From: WLXB01 sp040221475
Lineage (GTDB): Bacteria > Pseudomonadota > Alphaproteobacteria > Rhodospirillales > Rhodospirillaceae
Assembly (NCBI GenBank): GCA_040221475.1
Contig: JAVKEJ010000032.1
Span: 186,001-250,000, forward strand
DNA: 64,000 bases
Direction: 5' to 3'
How positions within the stretch are numbered: the first letter of the stretch is position 1; each line of letters begins with the position of its first letter. This document shows positions 16,626-25,812 of this stretch, piece after piece. The translations under genes and the position numbers were made by a program. Under the pieces are notes generated by a model that was given only the letters and a program-made list of their open reading frames with translations, ran no database searches and was not told the DNA's origin.

Positions 16626-18263
16626 CTAAAGCGGTTTCTGAACCATGAAATCGTACATCGTAACAAAGGTTTGGGGATGCGACGCCTCAAATTTATCCCA
16701 GGAGTCCAAACTCAGCCCCATCGGATCCGCAGGCGCAAACGCCGTATATTTGGCCATCAGCGCGCCAGTTGGATCGACAAAACCGCAGAATTTTAGGTTC
16801 AGACTCTTAATCGCGTCTTTAATTTTAGGAATCGTATAGTCCTGCTCGTGCACATGAAATAACAAATCACGGCACATGGATGTGGAATACATGTCCAGCC
16901 TTGAGAAAACATGTTGCAGATTTTCGCTGGCGTTTCCAGAAAGCAACTGTTGAACCAGATCTTCTCGAGCCTCACGAATGTCCACACCCGAGGTCAACTG
17001 AACTTTATCCCCAAGAGTTTCGCGCACATGCTGGACCGAGGCGCGGCCACGGGCACTATAGAGGCCGAGGCGCATGATCCCGCCTGGGCGGCATACATCT
17101 ACAAGCGCCTTCCAACCGACCAAAGGATCAGCCATATGAGGCAACACACCCATACACGAAATGTAGTCAAAAGACGGCTCAAGTTGGGCCAACTCAAGAA
17201 CATCTCCTTGCACAAAGGTGATGTGGTCTAAGCCCAACTCTTCTGTACGACGCTGGCCAAAAGCCAAACTGGCCGTGGAGAGGTCCATGGCCAAGAGTTC
17301 CCCACTCCGCCACAACAGACTCTCTTCAATGGCAGTCCGTCCGGTGCCACACCCAGCGATAAGCAAAGAGCATTTTTCAGGTTCACCGAACGCCGCAATA
17401 TCAACGTCACTGCACGCACCCATAAATATCTGTGCGGGGGACACAGCGTCATTATCAATGTGTGCCGTCCAACGCGGATATGGATTTTCTTCGTACTGAG
17501 CTTGCACAGACAACGATACTTCATTCTTGATGTCAGTGACGGGTGGCATCTCGCCCTGCAACTCCAACTCGGTGCGCGGCTCCGCAATCTGAACACGGAA
17601 CAAGTCTTCCGTCAGGATATTCAAAGCCAAGGCGTGATTTTCGTCTAGATTGCCTGCAATTGGTAAACTGCTAAGCCGCCGGTACGCGCCGATCATGGCA
17701 ATAGCAAACAAATCGGGGTCACCCGCAACTTGGTTCAACAGCGACTCTTGTGCCCGCTCGACAAGCCGAGACTCTTCTGGCGTCTCAGGAAAAATATACT
17801 CCGTCAGGAAGCTATGGATTGACATGGAAACAGCGGCTTCAAGCGCTTCGTCAAACGGCTGCCAGTTTGGGTCAATCACGCACTTTAATAGCTGATGGCG
17901 TATGTAAATCAGCAGACGCTCAACCGGCACACTGGGGATGGGCGTGGTGCGCAGCAATGCTTTCATTAAAGGTGTATTCAGAAAAGCAATCAGAGTCCCG
18001 TCTTCGAAATTTCTGTCGAGCAATGCTGTATTGCCCGACAACGCACTTTCCACAAACTCAACAATTCGCGGATTAGACCCAAGCAAGGCCAGCGCAGCAG
18101 AGCAAATTTTTAAGCTGTCGAAATTCCGCAGCAACAATCCATCGGCCAACTGAACATCAGCATCAGTCGGAATTCGTGTTCCTGGCACCAGCAAAGAGTC
18201 GCAGAGCGTGTTTAACTGTTCAAAGCTTGTTGTCGTGCCTGCCGCTGGGACCATTTCAATCAT
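16626..18263 (-). CDS. Large class I SAM-dependent methyltransferase with N-terminal helical domain
   Basis: 545 residues from ATG 18263, which has AAGGATAA seven bases before it. A longer frame reaches 18485, but it would overlap purD. About 250 residues of mostly helical N-terminal sequence come first. Then a YEENPYPRW motif (257-265), found in a family of bacterial methyltransferases, and a Rossmann methyltransferase domain with motif I LIAGCGTGRT (301-310), LLAMDLSTASL and VLPHMADPLVGWKAL follow. Substrate unknown. It is divergent from purD across a 166-base region with unusual repeats. Confidence 0.82.
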   Translation of the reverse strand: MIEMVPAAGTTTSFEQLNTLCDSLLVPGTRIPTDADVQLADGLLLRNFDSLKICSAALALLGSNPRIVEFVESALSGNTALLDRNFEDGTLIAFLNTPLMKALLRTTPIPSVPVERLLIYIRHQLLKCVIDPNWQPFDEALEAAVSMSIHSFLTEYIFPETPEESRLVERAQESLLNQVAGDPDLFAIAMIGAYRRLSSLPIAGNLDENHALALNILTEDLFRVQIAEPRTELELQGEMPPVTDIKNEVSLSVQAQYEENPYPRWTAHIDNDAVSPAQIFMGACSDVDIAAFGEPEKCSLLIAGCGTGRTAIEESLLWRSGELLAMDLSTASLAFGQRRTEELGLDHITFVQGDVLELAQLEPSFDYISCMGVLPHMADPLVGWKALVDVCRPGGIMRLGLYSARGRASVQHVRETLGDKVQLTSGVDIREAREDLVQQLLSGNASENLQHVFSRLDMYSTSMCRDLLFHVHEQDYTIPKIKDAIKSLNLKFCGFVDPTGALMAKYTAFAPADPMGLSLDSWDKFEASHPQTFVTMYDFMVQKPL

Positions 18264-18331
18264 ATCGTTATCCTTGCTTGGCGTTAAAAACTCTGGATAA
18301 AGAGTGCCATCGCGTTGCCGTATTGCTTTCC

Positions 18332-18377
18332 TGCTGAGCACGCTCGCTCTATCGTGCTCAGCACGTTCTATCGTGCT
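18332..18377. promoter_or_regulatory. Inverted plus near-tandem repeats in the methyltransferase / purD divergent promoter region
   Basis: TGCTGAGCACG (18332-18342) and CGTGCTCAGCA (18353-18363) form a perfect 11-base inverted repeat with a 10-base spacer. CTATCGTGCT occurs twice (18349-18358 and 18368-18377). The site could be an operator for a dimeric regulator or a hairpin in a leader RNA. Confidence 0.45.
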
Positions 18378-18429
18378 AAAAAGCCTTCGGTAGAGAAAAA
18401 ATGCAACAGCAAATACCGGAGAGTTTGTC

Positions 18430-19719
18430 ATGAAAGTTTTGGTTGTCGGCAGCGGAGGCCGTGAACACGCCTTATGCTGGGCCATCGCGGCATCCCCCCT
18501 GTGTGATCATTTATACTGTGCGCCCGGCAACGCAGGCATTACGCAGGATGCCGAATGCGTACCGATTAGCGCAGAGGACCTTGAGGGACTTGTTGCTTTC
18601 GCGCAGGAAAAATCCATCGATTTTGTCGTTGTCGGACCCGAAGCGCCGTTGGTGATGGGGCTCGCCGACCGCTTGCGCGCCGTAGGGATTAAGACCTTTG
18701 GCCCGAGCGCTGCGGCTGCCGCCTTGGAAGGCTCAAAAGCGCATATGAAAGACCTGCTCGCCAGCGCAGGTGTCCCCACAGCGGCGTATGGGCGTTTCAC
18801 AGATATCAATGCCGCGAAAGTCTACATCGCTGAACAGGGTGCCCCGATTGTCGTAAAAACCGATGGTTTGGCCGCCGGGAAAGGCGTGATCCTCTGTGAC
18901 ACGGTCGAAGAAGCCTACGCGGCCGTCGATTCAATGATGAGTGATAAAACTTTTGGTGACGCCGGCGATGAGATTGTCATTGAGGAATTTCTTGAGGGCG
19001 AGGAAGCTAGTTTCTTTGCTCTGGTGGATGGCACCAACGCCCTGCCTCTGATTTCTGCGCAAGACCACAAAGCCGTTGGCGATGGCGATACCGGCCCCAA
19101 CACGGGGGGCATGGGCGCGTACTCGCCCGCCCCTGTGATGACTGACACCCTAACCGAAGAGGTGATGAACACCATTATTATGCCAACTGTGAAGACCATG
19201 GCGGACCAGGGTACACCTTATGTAGGTGTTTTATTTGCAGGACTCATGATTGGCAAAAAGGGCACAAAAATTCTGGAGTACAACGTCCGTTTTGGAGATC
19301 CGGAGTGCCAGGTACTGATGCGCCGCTTGAAGTCTGATATTCTCCCCGCTCTGGTTGCCGCCGCTGACGGTCAACTGGATCGTTTTAATCTGCGCTGGCA
19401 TGACGAGGCGGCCATGGTGGTGGTCATGGCGGCCAACGGCTACCCCGGCAGCTATGAAAAAGGCTCTGTCATCAAAGGCGTTGATAAGGCAGCAAGCCAG
19501 GACGATGTGGTCGTGTTTCATGCGGGCACCAAAATGGACGGCGATGCCCTTACCGCGACGGGTGGCCGCGTGCTGGGCGTGACAGCTATGGGATCAACGG
19601 TCACCGAAGCACAATCCAAAGCCTATGCAGCAGTGGACGCGATCGACTGGCCCGGCGGGTTCTGTCGCCGCGATATTGGCTGGCGTGCGGTGGAACGTGA
19701 AAAGAAAGCGTCAACGTGA
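18430..19719 (+). CDS. purD: Phosphoribosylamine--glycine ligase
   Basis: 429 residues, the usual length. PurD is the ATP-grasp enzyme joining 5-phosphoribosylamine to glycine in step two of purine synthesis. The start MKVLVVGSGGREHAL, KTDGLAAGKGV, the ATP-grasp segment EEFLEGEEASFFA and NVRFGDPECQ are diagnostic. GGAGAG lies before the ATG. The last base pairs overlap the start of the DUF2817 gene by four bases (GTGA), so both are probably on one transcript. Confidence 0.97.
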   Translation: MKVLVVGSGGREHALCWAIAASPLCDHLYCAPGNAGITQDAECVPISAEDLEGLVAFAQEKSIDFVVVGPEAPLVMGLADRLRAVGIKTFGPSAAAAALEGSKAHMKDLLASAGVPTAAYGRFTDINAAKVYIAEQGAPIVVKTDGLAAGKGVILCDTVEEAYAAVDSMMSDKTFGDAGDEIVIEEFLEGEEASFFALVDGTNALPLISAQDHKAVGDGDTGPNTGGMGAYSPAPVMTDTLTEEVMNTIIMPTVKTMADQGTPYVGVLFAGLMIGKKGTKILEYNVRFGDPECQVLMRRLKSDILPALVAAADGQLDRFNLRWHDEAAMVVVMAANGYPGSYEKGSVIKGVDKAASQDDVVVFHAGTKMDGDALTATGGRVLGVTAMGSTVTEAQSKAYAAVDAIDWPGGFCRRDIGWRAVEREKKAST

Positions 19720-20807
19720 CTGATGCGCTTCATGGGTATTTCGCGCCGACATATGCTTTGGCGCGGGAGAAGTTTTTAGAGGCCGCAACAACCGCCAAGG
19801 CTAAAATCACAACTCACGCCCACCCACTGAAAGGGCCATCTGGAGAAGCCCTTGCTTTGGACGTCGCGTGCTTTGGCGCCTCTGACGCCGAAAAGGTCTT
19901 TGTCACCATGTCAGCGACTCACGGAGGTGAAGGCTTCCTGGGGTCCGCGGCACAGGTGGCATGGGTCGCTGAACAGCGCTACCAAGACCTCCCAAAGGAC
20001 ATCTCCGTGCTTCTTTTACATGCCGTGAACCCCCACGGCTTTGCCTGGTTGCGCCGAGTGACCGAAGGCAATATCGACCTTAATCGTAACTTCCTAGACT
20101 ACAACGAACCTGTTCCAGAAAAACCGGAATACGACAAGCTGCACGCCGCGATTTGCCCAAACGACTGGACCGAAGACGCACGAGCAGCGGCTGATACAAT
20201 TTTGTCCGATTATGCAAAAACGCACGGTCAAAAAGCCTTAAACCGTGTTGTGATGGGTGGGCAGTTCAGCCGACCCGACGGCGTGTTCTACGGTGGCACA
20301 GCCCCAACATGGTCGCGCACGCGCATCTTAGACGTTCTGAAAACGCATACGGCCAATGCAGATCATGTGGCCTTGATTGACTTCCATACCGGTCTTGGAC
20401 CTTCTGGTCATGGCGAATGTTACATCGTCGGCAGCGCAGGTGATCCAGGCATTGAGCACGCCCATGATGTCTGGGGAAACGACGGCGTCAGTATTATGGC
20501 GTCCGGCGCTGGCCGTCAGGCTCATGACGGCTACAACCTTACCGGCATTGCCCGTGAACTAGCGCCGACATCGTTTTACGGCAACACTTTGGAGTTTGGC
20601 ACCCACCCGTTAGACGACATTTATCAAGTCCTACGGGCCGACAACTGGTTGCACCTTCATGGTGACCTGAACTCTGAGTTTGCCGCCGCCGTGAAAGCAC
20701 AGCTAAAAGAAGCCTTCTGCCCGGACTCGCCGTCATGGCGCGAGGCCGTCTACGCGCGGTCTATGGCCGTGTGGCAGCGGGGTCTGGAGGGATTGGCCAG
20801 GCTTTAA
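19716..20807 (+). CDS. DUF2817 / M14-like zinc carboxypeptidase family protein
   Basis: 363 residues of the DUF2817 family, related to succinylglutamate desuccinylase/M14 carboxypeptidases. Likely zinc-site elements are SATHGGEGFLG (H and E), LNRNF and DFHTGLGPSG. No signal peptide, so probably cytoplasmic. The physiological substrate is unknown. It starts at a GTG overlapping the purD stop codon. Only four bases separate its end from the end of the convergent gene at 20812. Confidence 0.85.
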   Translation: MTDALHGYFAPTYALAREKFLEAATTAKAKITTHAHPLKGPSGEALALDVACFGASDAEKVFVTMSATHGGEGFLGSAAQVAWVAEQRYQDLPKDISVLLLHAVNPHGFAWLRRVTEGNIDLNRNFLDYNEPVPEKPEYDKLHAAICPNDWTEDARAAADTILSDYAKTHGQKALNRVVMGGQFSRPDGVFYGGTAPTWSRTRILDVLKTHTANADHVALIDFHTGLGPSGHGECYIVGSAGDPGIEHAHDVWGNDGVSIMASGAGRQAHDGYNLTGIARELAPTSFYGNTLEFGTHPLDDIYQVLRADNWLHLHGDLNSEFAAAVKAQLKEAFCPDSPSWREAVYARSMAVWQRGLEGLARL

Positions 20808-20811
20808 AACG

Positions 20812-21255
20812 CTATTTGCAGAGATTGGACAGGTTCTGCGAGGCTTCATCCATCTCCTCATAGCCGCCAGCCAGTTCTACCGCTGAGTAATATCGAGGAT
20901 CCGTTTGCTCGCCAACGTATTTGAGAATATCCGCTGCGAGTCCGGCTTGGCGTTCACCCTCGAAGTCTGACGACGACAAAACACGATCCCAGAGAAAAAA
21001 CATGATTTGCTCGTGCAGTTTCGGCGCGACGAAACACGCATAACGCGCCGTCGCGTTTGCCCCAATCACAAGGCGTACCGTGATAACCTCATATCGGATA
21101 CCACGTGCCGTTTGGAACGGCACCATCATCGGATCCAATTGAATATAACGGCCCACGTAGGCACGCGGACGGAGGTCCTCGTCTTGGGCCAGGGTCGGCT
21201 GCACCACTGAAATACAGCACAAGCTGCTCAGCGCGATAAGGGCACGTTTGATCAT
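20812..21255 (-). CDS. Secreted hypothetical protein, weakly FliL-like
   Basis: 147 residues with a signal peptide (MIKRALIALSSLCC..PTLAQ). The mature part (YIQLDPMMVPF, RYEVITVRLVIG, PKLHEQIMFFLW) has the order of strands and helix expected for a FliL-type C-terminal domain, but no flagellar genes are nearby and the similarity is by eye only. It lies downstream of tadA on the same strand. Confidence 0.65.
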   Translation of the reverse strand: MIKRALIALSSLCCISVVQPTLAQDEDLRPRAYVGRYIQLDPMMVPFQTARGIRYEVITVRLVIGANATARYACFVAPKLHEQIMFFLWDRVLSSSDFEGERQAGLAADILKYVGEQTDPRYYSAVELAGGYEEMDEASQNLSNLCK

Positions 21256-21316
21256 AACGCCATCCTAACGACCCGGTGTTCCGGTGCAAGCGCGACAGCA
21301 TTTTGGATCGCGGGGG

Positions 21317-21775
21317 TCACCGGCGGTCCTGAAAGAACGTTTTCAACAACATCGAAGATTCTGCTTCCCGTATGCCGCCAAAAACTTCTGGCCGATGGTG
21401 ACAGGTAGTTTGGGTGAAAATTTTAGGGCCGTGTTCAACACCACCGCCTTTCGGATCATACGCCCCAAATTCGACCCGCCGCAGCCTGGCATGAGAAATG
21501 GCGGTGGCGCACATCGCGCACGGCTCAAGGGTCACATAAAGATCAAGGTCCGGCAGGCGAGCCTCACCCCGCGCCTTGGCGGCGGCGCGAATCACCAGCA
21601 TTTCCGCATGGGCCGTGGGGTCACGATCTGTCTCAACCCTATTGCCAGCGGCGGCGATCACCTGGCCCGAAGTCGAATCGACCAAAACGGCACCCACCGG
21701 CACCTCACCAATTTTTGAGGCGTTTTCAGCCTGTTTCAAGGCCAGGGCCATATAATCTTTAGGGCGAGTCGTCAT
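21317..21775 (-). CDS. tadA: tRNA adenosine(34) deaminase
   Basis: 152 residues. TadA converts adenosine 34 of tRNA-Arg(ACG) to inosine. The deaminase zinc site is complete: HAE (H56, E58) and PCAMC (C86, C89), and GEVPVGAVLV is typical. The C-terminal FGGIREAESSMLLKTFFQDRR is also characteristic. In many alphaproteobacteria tadA is divergent from rluB-rsmD. Here two further genes lie between. Confidence 0.96.
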   Translation of the reverse strand: MTTRPKDYMALALKQAENASKIGEVPVGAVLVDSTSGQVIAAAGNRVETDRDPTAHAEMLVIRAAAKARGEARLPDLDLYVTLEPCAMCATAISHARLRRVEFGAYDPKGGGVEHGPKIFTQTTCHHRPEVFGGIREAESSMLLKTFFQDRR

Positions 21776-21907
21776 AAGCGGACAATCCAGACCCAGCCGC
21801 GCAACGTCAAGAACTCTCTCAACACCGGGGCCAAATACGCCGGTAAGGTTCTGGTAACTTTCGGCGCATAGAGTTCAGGTGGGACAAAACTATTGGGAAG
21901 TTCTGCC

Positions 21908-22927
21908 ATGATCGACCACGCTGGTAACGTGGTGCGGATCGGCGGCCACGAGGTCGAACGGCGCACCTTAAAAGGCATTCAAACGGCGAGCGCGGAAAGC
22001 GGCGTCAGTTTCCACTACCTGTTGGCCAAAGCGGCCCAGGAAAGTGGCTTCGATTCGAGTGCCAAGGCGTCCACCTCCTCGGCCACGGGCTTGTTTCAAT
22101 TCACCCGCGGCACTTGGCTCGACATGATGCGGAAGCATGGCGGTGAAATTGGCTTTGGTGATTTCGCATCCCAAATCAAAGAAAGTGCGACGGGACGGCT
22201 GACGGTATTAAATGAGGCCGCAGAGATGGAAATGCTGGCCTTGAGACGCGATCCGGACGTCTCCTCTCAATTCGCCGCCTTCTTTGCCGGGGACAACGCC
22301 AAAACACTCGAAACCGCGTTGGGCCGCGAGGCCAGCCCAGCGGAATTGTACTTCGCCCATTTTCTTGGGGCCTGGGGCGCGACGGCACTGGTTACAACCG
22401 CGGAACAAAATCCGACCAAACCAGCGGTCGATGTTTTGCCCGCAGCTGCCCATGCGAACAAAACCGTATTTTTTGAAGACAACGGATTGGCCCGGACAGC
22501 CGCAGGTGTCATCGACTGGTTAAAAAATAAATTCAGCGACCGCCTCAGTGAAACGGCCGATGTGGCCGCCCTGTTTGAGCCTGGAAAACTGGCTGGGCCT
22601 TCAACCCCGGACCTGAAACCACAATTTGTTGACCGGCCAAACTCACCGTTCGACATGGGGTATGCCGCGCGCTCGGGGGATGCACACCAAATGGGCGTCT
22701 CCATGTATCTCTTACAAATGCTGGCTGAAATGTTCTCAGCACAGCCAATGCAAATGGTCGACGACCCTTTCGCCATGCAGCCCTCAGGCTTTGGCAAGGA
22801 CGATTGGGGCAGTGTGCTCAGCCAGGTGTTTGAATCCGATATGTCGGCGTCTGCGGCAACAGCAGAGCGAGCCTACCGGGCCGCAGATGGTGTTCCGATT
22901 GCCCCGCCTAAGCGTCGCAGCATTTAG
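21908..22927 (+). CDS. Lytic transglycosylase-like (SLT fold) protein
   Basis: 339 residues. An SLT-like domain is visible near the N-terminus: AAQESGFDSSAKASTSSATGLFQFTRGTW, where the glutamate in QESGFD (E45) would be catalytic. The C-terminal 150 residues are low in recognisable motifs. No clear signal peptide is seen, so the route to peptidoglycan is unclear; similar proteins occur with flagellar or secretion systems. ATG 21908 is preferred over TTG 21893 because GGGAAG lies seven bases before it. Confidence 0.78.
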   Translation: MIDHAGNVVRIGGHEVERRTLKGIQTASAESGVSFHYLLAKAAQESGFDSSAKASTSSATGLFQFTRGTWLDMMRKHGGEIGFGDFASQIKESATGRLTVLNEAAEMEMLALRRDPDVSSQFAAFFAGDNAKTLETALGREASPAELYFAHFLGAWGATALVTTAEQNPTKPAVDVLPAAAHANKTVFFEDNGLARTAAGVIDWLKNKFSDRLSETADVAALFEPGKLAGPSTPDLKPQFVDRPNSPFDMGYAARSGDAHQMGVSMYLLQMLAEMFSAQPMQMVDDPFAMQPSGFGKDDWGSVLSQVFESDMSASAATAERAYRAADGVPIAPPKRRSI

Positions 22928-22991
22928 CACGTCCCTCGCTGACATGCCCCGCACTTGACCCGGCAACCCGCGACAGCGTAAAGCCCGGAGC

Positions 22992-23702
22992 ATGAAACAG
23001 CCTCTTATCGGTATCACGGCAGACCGGGAAGACCCCGGCGGCTATTCCAAATTTCCCTGGTATGCGCTGCGCGTGAACTATTGCTCTGCGGTTACGGCAG
23101 CCGGGGGCCTGCCGCTCATATTGCCTGCGGATGTCAGCCTGGTGGATCAATATGCTGATCTGATTGACGGCCTGATCGTCTCTGGTGGTGCTTTTGATGT
23201 GGACCCAGCGCTGTTTGGGGAACAGACCAAACACGACACGGTGGTGCTGAAGGCCGACCGTACGGACTTTGAACTGGGATTGACCAAACGCTTTCTGGAG
23301 CAAGACCGCCCGGTGTTCGGCATTTGCGGCGGGCAGCAGCTGTTGGCCGTGGCCTTGGGCGGCACGCTGATTCAGCACCTCCCCGATGAAGTGGAGAACG
23401 CGCTGGCCCATGAGCAACCGAACCCCCGCGACGAAGCCGGGCATGAGGTGCGCATTGCGATCGGGTCGCGGCTCCATGACATCGTGAAGGCCGAGACCCT
23501 GGCGGTCAACAGCGCCCATCATCAGGCGGTGAAAACTGTGCCGGAGTCTGTGGTGATCAACGCCTTGGCTTCAGACGGCGTGATTGAGGGCATTGAAGAC
23601 CCCACCAAGCGCTGGTGCCTTGGGGTGCAATGGCATCCGGAATTTCACATCTCTGAGGGCGATAAGCGCCTGTACGACTCTTTTATTCAGGCCTGCACAT
23701 GA
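22992..23702 (+). CDS. Gamma-glutamyl-gamma-aminobutyrate hydrolase family protein (class I GATase-like)
   Basis: 236 residues. The peptidase C26 triad is present: nucleophile C112 in FGICGGQQLL, with H215 and E217 in GVQWHPEF. PuuD hydrolyses gamma-glutamyl-GABA in putrescine breakdown. No other putrescine genes are near, so the real substrate may differ. The stop overlaps the rluB start by four bases (ATGA), so they are coupled. Confidence 0.9.
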   Translation: MKQPLIGITADREDPGGYSKFPWYALRVNYCSAVTAAGGLPLILPADVSLVDQYADLIDGLIVSGGAFDVDPALFGEQTKHDTVVLKADRTDFELGLTKRFLEQDRPVFGICGGQQLLAVALGGTLIQHLPDEVENALAHEQPNPRDEAGHEVRIAIGSRLHDIVKAETLAVNSAHHQAVKTVPESVVINALASDGVIEGIEDPTKRWCLGVQWHPEFHISEGDKRLYDSFIQACT

Positions 23703-24496
23703 ACGCACCCAAAGCAACAAAAACCGACGACAAAATACCGGGTGACCGGGTCGCTAAGGTTATTGCCCGCGCGGGCATTTGTTCGCGCCGGGAAGCCGAA
23801 GCGCTGATTGAGCAAGGCCGGGTGACCGTCAACGGCGAAACCCTGCAACAGCCAGGTGTTAAAGTGACGGCTGACGATGTGGTGCGGGTGGATGGTGAAA
23901 AACTGCCGGCCCTCGATCCACCGCGCCTGTGGCGCTACCACAAGCCGACCGGTCTGGTGACCAGCCACAAAGATGAGCGCGGTCGCGAAACCGTGTTTGA
24001 CTCCCTACCCGCGCATCTGCCCCGGGTGATTTCCATCGGACGGCTCGACCTCAACTCGGAGGGCCTGCTGCTGCTGACCAACGACGGCACCCTGGCCCGC
24101 TCGATGGAGCATCCGTCGCGGGGCTGGACCCGGCGCTACCGGGTGCGGGTGCATGGCGAGGTCAAAGACCGGATGTTCGACCCCCTGGCCGAAGGCGTGA
24201 CGATTGACGGCATTCACTATGGCCCGGTGCAGGTCAAACTGGATCGCAAACCCGGCACCAACGCGTGGCTGACGGTCTCCCTTAACGAAGGCAAAAACCG
24301 CGAAGTGCGGCGGGTGATGGAGCATGTGGGGCTTAAAGTAAGCCGCCTGATGCGCACCGCTTACGGGCCATTTCAACTGGGGTCGCTGAAACCCGGTGAA
24401 CTGACAGAAATTCCCGGCAAAGTGCTGAAAGAACAACTGGGCGCAGACGTGCCGGAGATCAAACGGAACACCGGCAAAAATAACGCGCGAAAATAA
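23699..24496 (+). CDS. rluB: 23S rRNA pseudouridine synthase (RluB/RsuA family)
   Basis: 265 residues. An S4 RNA-binding domain (about 17-65, VIARAGICSRREAEALIEQGRV) is followed by a catalytic domain with GRLDLNSEGLLLLTNDG, where D117 is the catalytic aspartate. KNREVRRVMEHVGLKVSRL is a further family signature. It modifies a uridine of 23S rRNA (U2605 by RluB in E. coli). The C-terminus is Lys- and Arg-rich. rsmD follows nine bases later. Confidence 0.93.
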   Translation: MNAPKATKTDDKIPGDRVAKVIARAGICSRREAEALIEQGRVTVNGETLQQPGVKVTADDVVRVDGEKLPALDPPRLWRYHKPTGLVTSHKDERGRETVFDSLPAHLPRVISIGRLDLNSEGLLLLTNDGTLARSMEHPSRGWTRRYRVRVHGEVKDRMFDPLAEGVTIDGIHYGPVQVKLDRKPGTNAWLTVSLNEGKNREVRRVMEHVGLKVSRLMRTAYGPFQLGSLKPGELTEIPGKVLKEQLGADVPEIKRNTGKNNARK

Positions 24497-24505
24497 CGAA
24501 CAAAG

Positions 24506-25156
24506 ATGAAGGGCCCAAAAAGAATCACTGGCAAAGCCGCGAAGACCGGCGGCAAAGCCGCGAAATCCGGCGGCAAAGCCGCGAAGACAGGCGGCAAGAT
24601 CCGCATCACGTCAGGCGCTTACAAAAATAGAGTGCTGTTTGTGCCCGAGGGCGACAGCGTGCGCCCGACCTCAGACCGCGTCCGTCAGGCCCTCTTCAAC
24701 CGCCTCGAACACAGCTTTACAGATATCGGTTTTCGCCTGCGAGGCGCACGGGTGATCGACCTCTGCGCCGGGACTGGGGCTCTGGGCCTGGAGGCCCTCA
24801 GCCGGGGCGCGGCGCATGTGACCTTTGTTGAATTCACTCCTGCCTCACTGGCTATTCTTAAACGCAACATCGCAACGCTGAAAGTGGATGATAAAGTGAA
24901 CGTGCTGACGATGGATGCTACGGCTCTGCCCCAGGCGTCGCAGCCTTTCGATCTGGCGTTACTCGACCCGCCCTATGAGCAAAACCTGGGCACACCGATT
25001 GTCGCAAGCCTCATGGCAAAAGGCTGGCTAACAGAGGGTGCTGTGGTGGTGGTAGAGACGGCTTCAAGTGAAACACTTACAGCGCCTGAGGGGCTCGCAC
25101 TAGAAGATGTGCGCAGCTATGGGCGCGGGGCGCTGACGTATTTGGTGCGATCTTAA
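24506..25156 (+). CDS. rsmD: 16S rRNA (guanine(966)-N(2))-methyltransferase with repetitive basic N-terminal tail
   Basis: 216 residues. RsmD methylates G966 of 16S rRNA. The catalytic domain begins near residue 32 (IRITSGAYKNRVLFVP) and contains RPTSDRVRQALFN, SAM motif DLCAGTGALGLEALSRGA and LDPPYEQNLG (motif IV). The first about 30 residues are unusual: three tandem copies of a GKAAKTG-type unit, encoded by three 21-base DNA repeats. No closer in-frame start with a better ribosome site is evident. rluB-rsmD is a conserved rRNA-modification pair in alphaproteobacteria. Confidence 0.93.
   Translation: MKGPKRITGKAAKTGGKAAKSGGKAAKTGGKIRITSGAYKNRVLFVPEGDSVRPTSDRVRQALFNRLEHSFTDIGFRLRGARVIDLCAGTGALGLEALSRGAAHVTFVEFTPASLAILKRNIATLKVDDKVNVLTMDATALPQASQPFDLALLDPPYEQNLGTPIVASLMAKGWLTEGAVVVVETASSETLTAPEGLALEDVRSYGRGALTYLVRS
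24530..24592 (+). repeat. Three tandem 21-base repeats inside rsmD
   Basis: Units at 24530-24550, 24551-24571 and 24572-24592 differ at one to three bases each. Each encodes a basic GKAAK(T/S)G heptapeptide in the N-terminal tail of RsmD. Being multiples of three, copies can be gained or lost without changing frame. Confidence 0.85.
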
Positions 25157-25359
25157 AAAAAGCAGCTCAGAAAAACTGTCTAGGGTCGTCCCCACCAAAC
25201 GAGCCCATGCACGCCGTTTTTAACGGGCCTGTTTCCAATCAAACCAGCATCTTAATTTTGTTTCAAACGAGTAGGCATCAACAGCACCCCGCAACTGGTT
25301 GAAGTGCGGTCGTTTTTCACGATTTCAGAAAGTCTTCTAGACCCTGCTGACTCGCTCGT

Positions 25360-25701
25360 TCAGGCGACAGCTTTCAAAGTCTGCGTCAGTTCATCGTAGG
25401 TTTTCAAAACCGACAGACAAGCTTCAGCGGCTTCACGCCCTTTGATTTTGAAGTGCTCAAGGAAGAACATCTGATGATCGTCTGACGCGCTGAAGTGATG
25501 CGGCGTTAGCACCATAGACAAGACAGGTACACCCGTGTCCAGTTGCGCCTGCATCATGCCGCCCAGCACTGCCGTGGCGACAAACTCATGGCGATAGATA
25601 CCGCCATCGACGATGAAGGCACAGCCAATGATCGCCTCATAAGTGCCAGAAGCCGCCAGCGTTTTGGCCATGAGGGGAATTTCACCCCGCCCTGAGAACA
25701 T
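25360..25701 (-). pseudogene. Truncated type II lumazine synthase (RibH2-like), probable remnant
   Basis: 113 residues matching the C-terminal two thirds of 6,7-dimethyl-8-ribityllumazine synthase of the RibH2 type: GEIPLMAKTLA, AFIVDGGIYRHEFVATAV, VPVLSMVLTPHHF. Family members are about 150-160 residues, and the missing 40-50 N-terminal residues include part of the active site. An in-frame stop (TAA) lies 27 bases before the first ATG. The sequence upstream does not resemble the missing part in any frame that I checked. It may be a decayed gene or a shortened paralogue. No other riboflavin synthesis gene is adjacent (ribF is 22 kb away). If the start is genuine, activity is unlikely. Confidence 0.6.
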
Positions 25702-25812
25702 CTTCGATCTATGCGAAGTGTGGCGGCTTTAGCGAGGGATCAGTGGCTTGTCGATACGCACAACAATACCTGTCTCATATGCGCGCACCACCCGAAAACC
25801 GGCAGGTAGGCC

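Noticed and set aside
18264..18485. N-terminal extension of the methyltransferase to 18485
   Set aside because: It would overlap the start of purD and the repeat region; the ATG at 18263 has a good ribosome binding site.
24530..24592. Short tandem repeats considered as a CRISPR array
   Set aside because: Units are 21 bases with no spacers and encode part of RsmD in frame.
25702..25812. Missing N-terminal part of the lumazine synthase in another frame
   Set aside because: The short frames found do not resemble the RibH2 N-terminus, so a simple frameshift is not supported.
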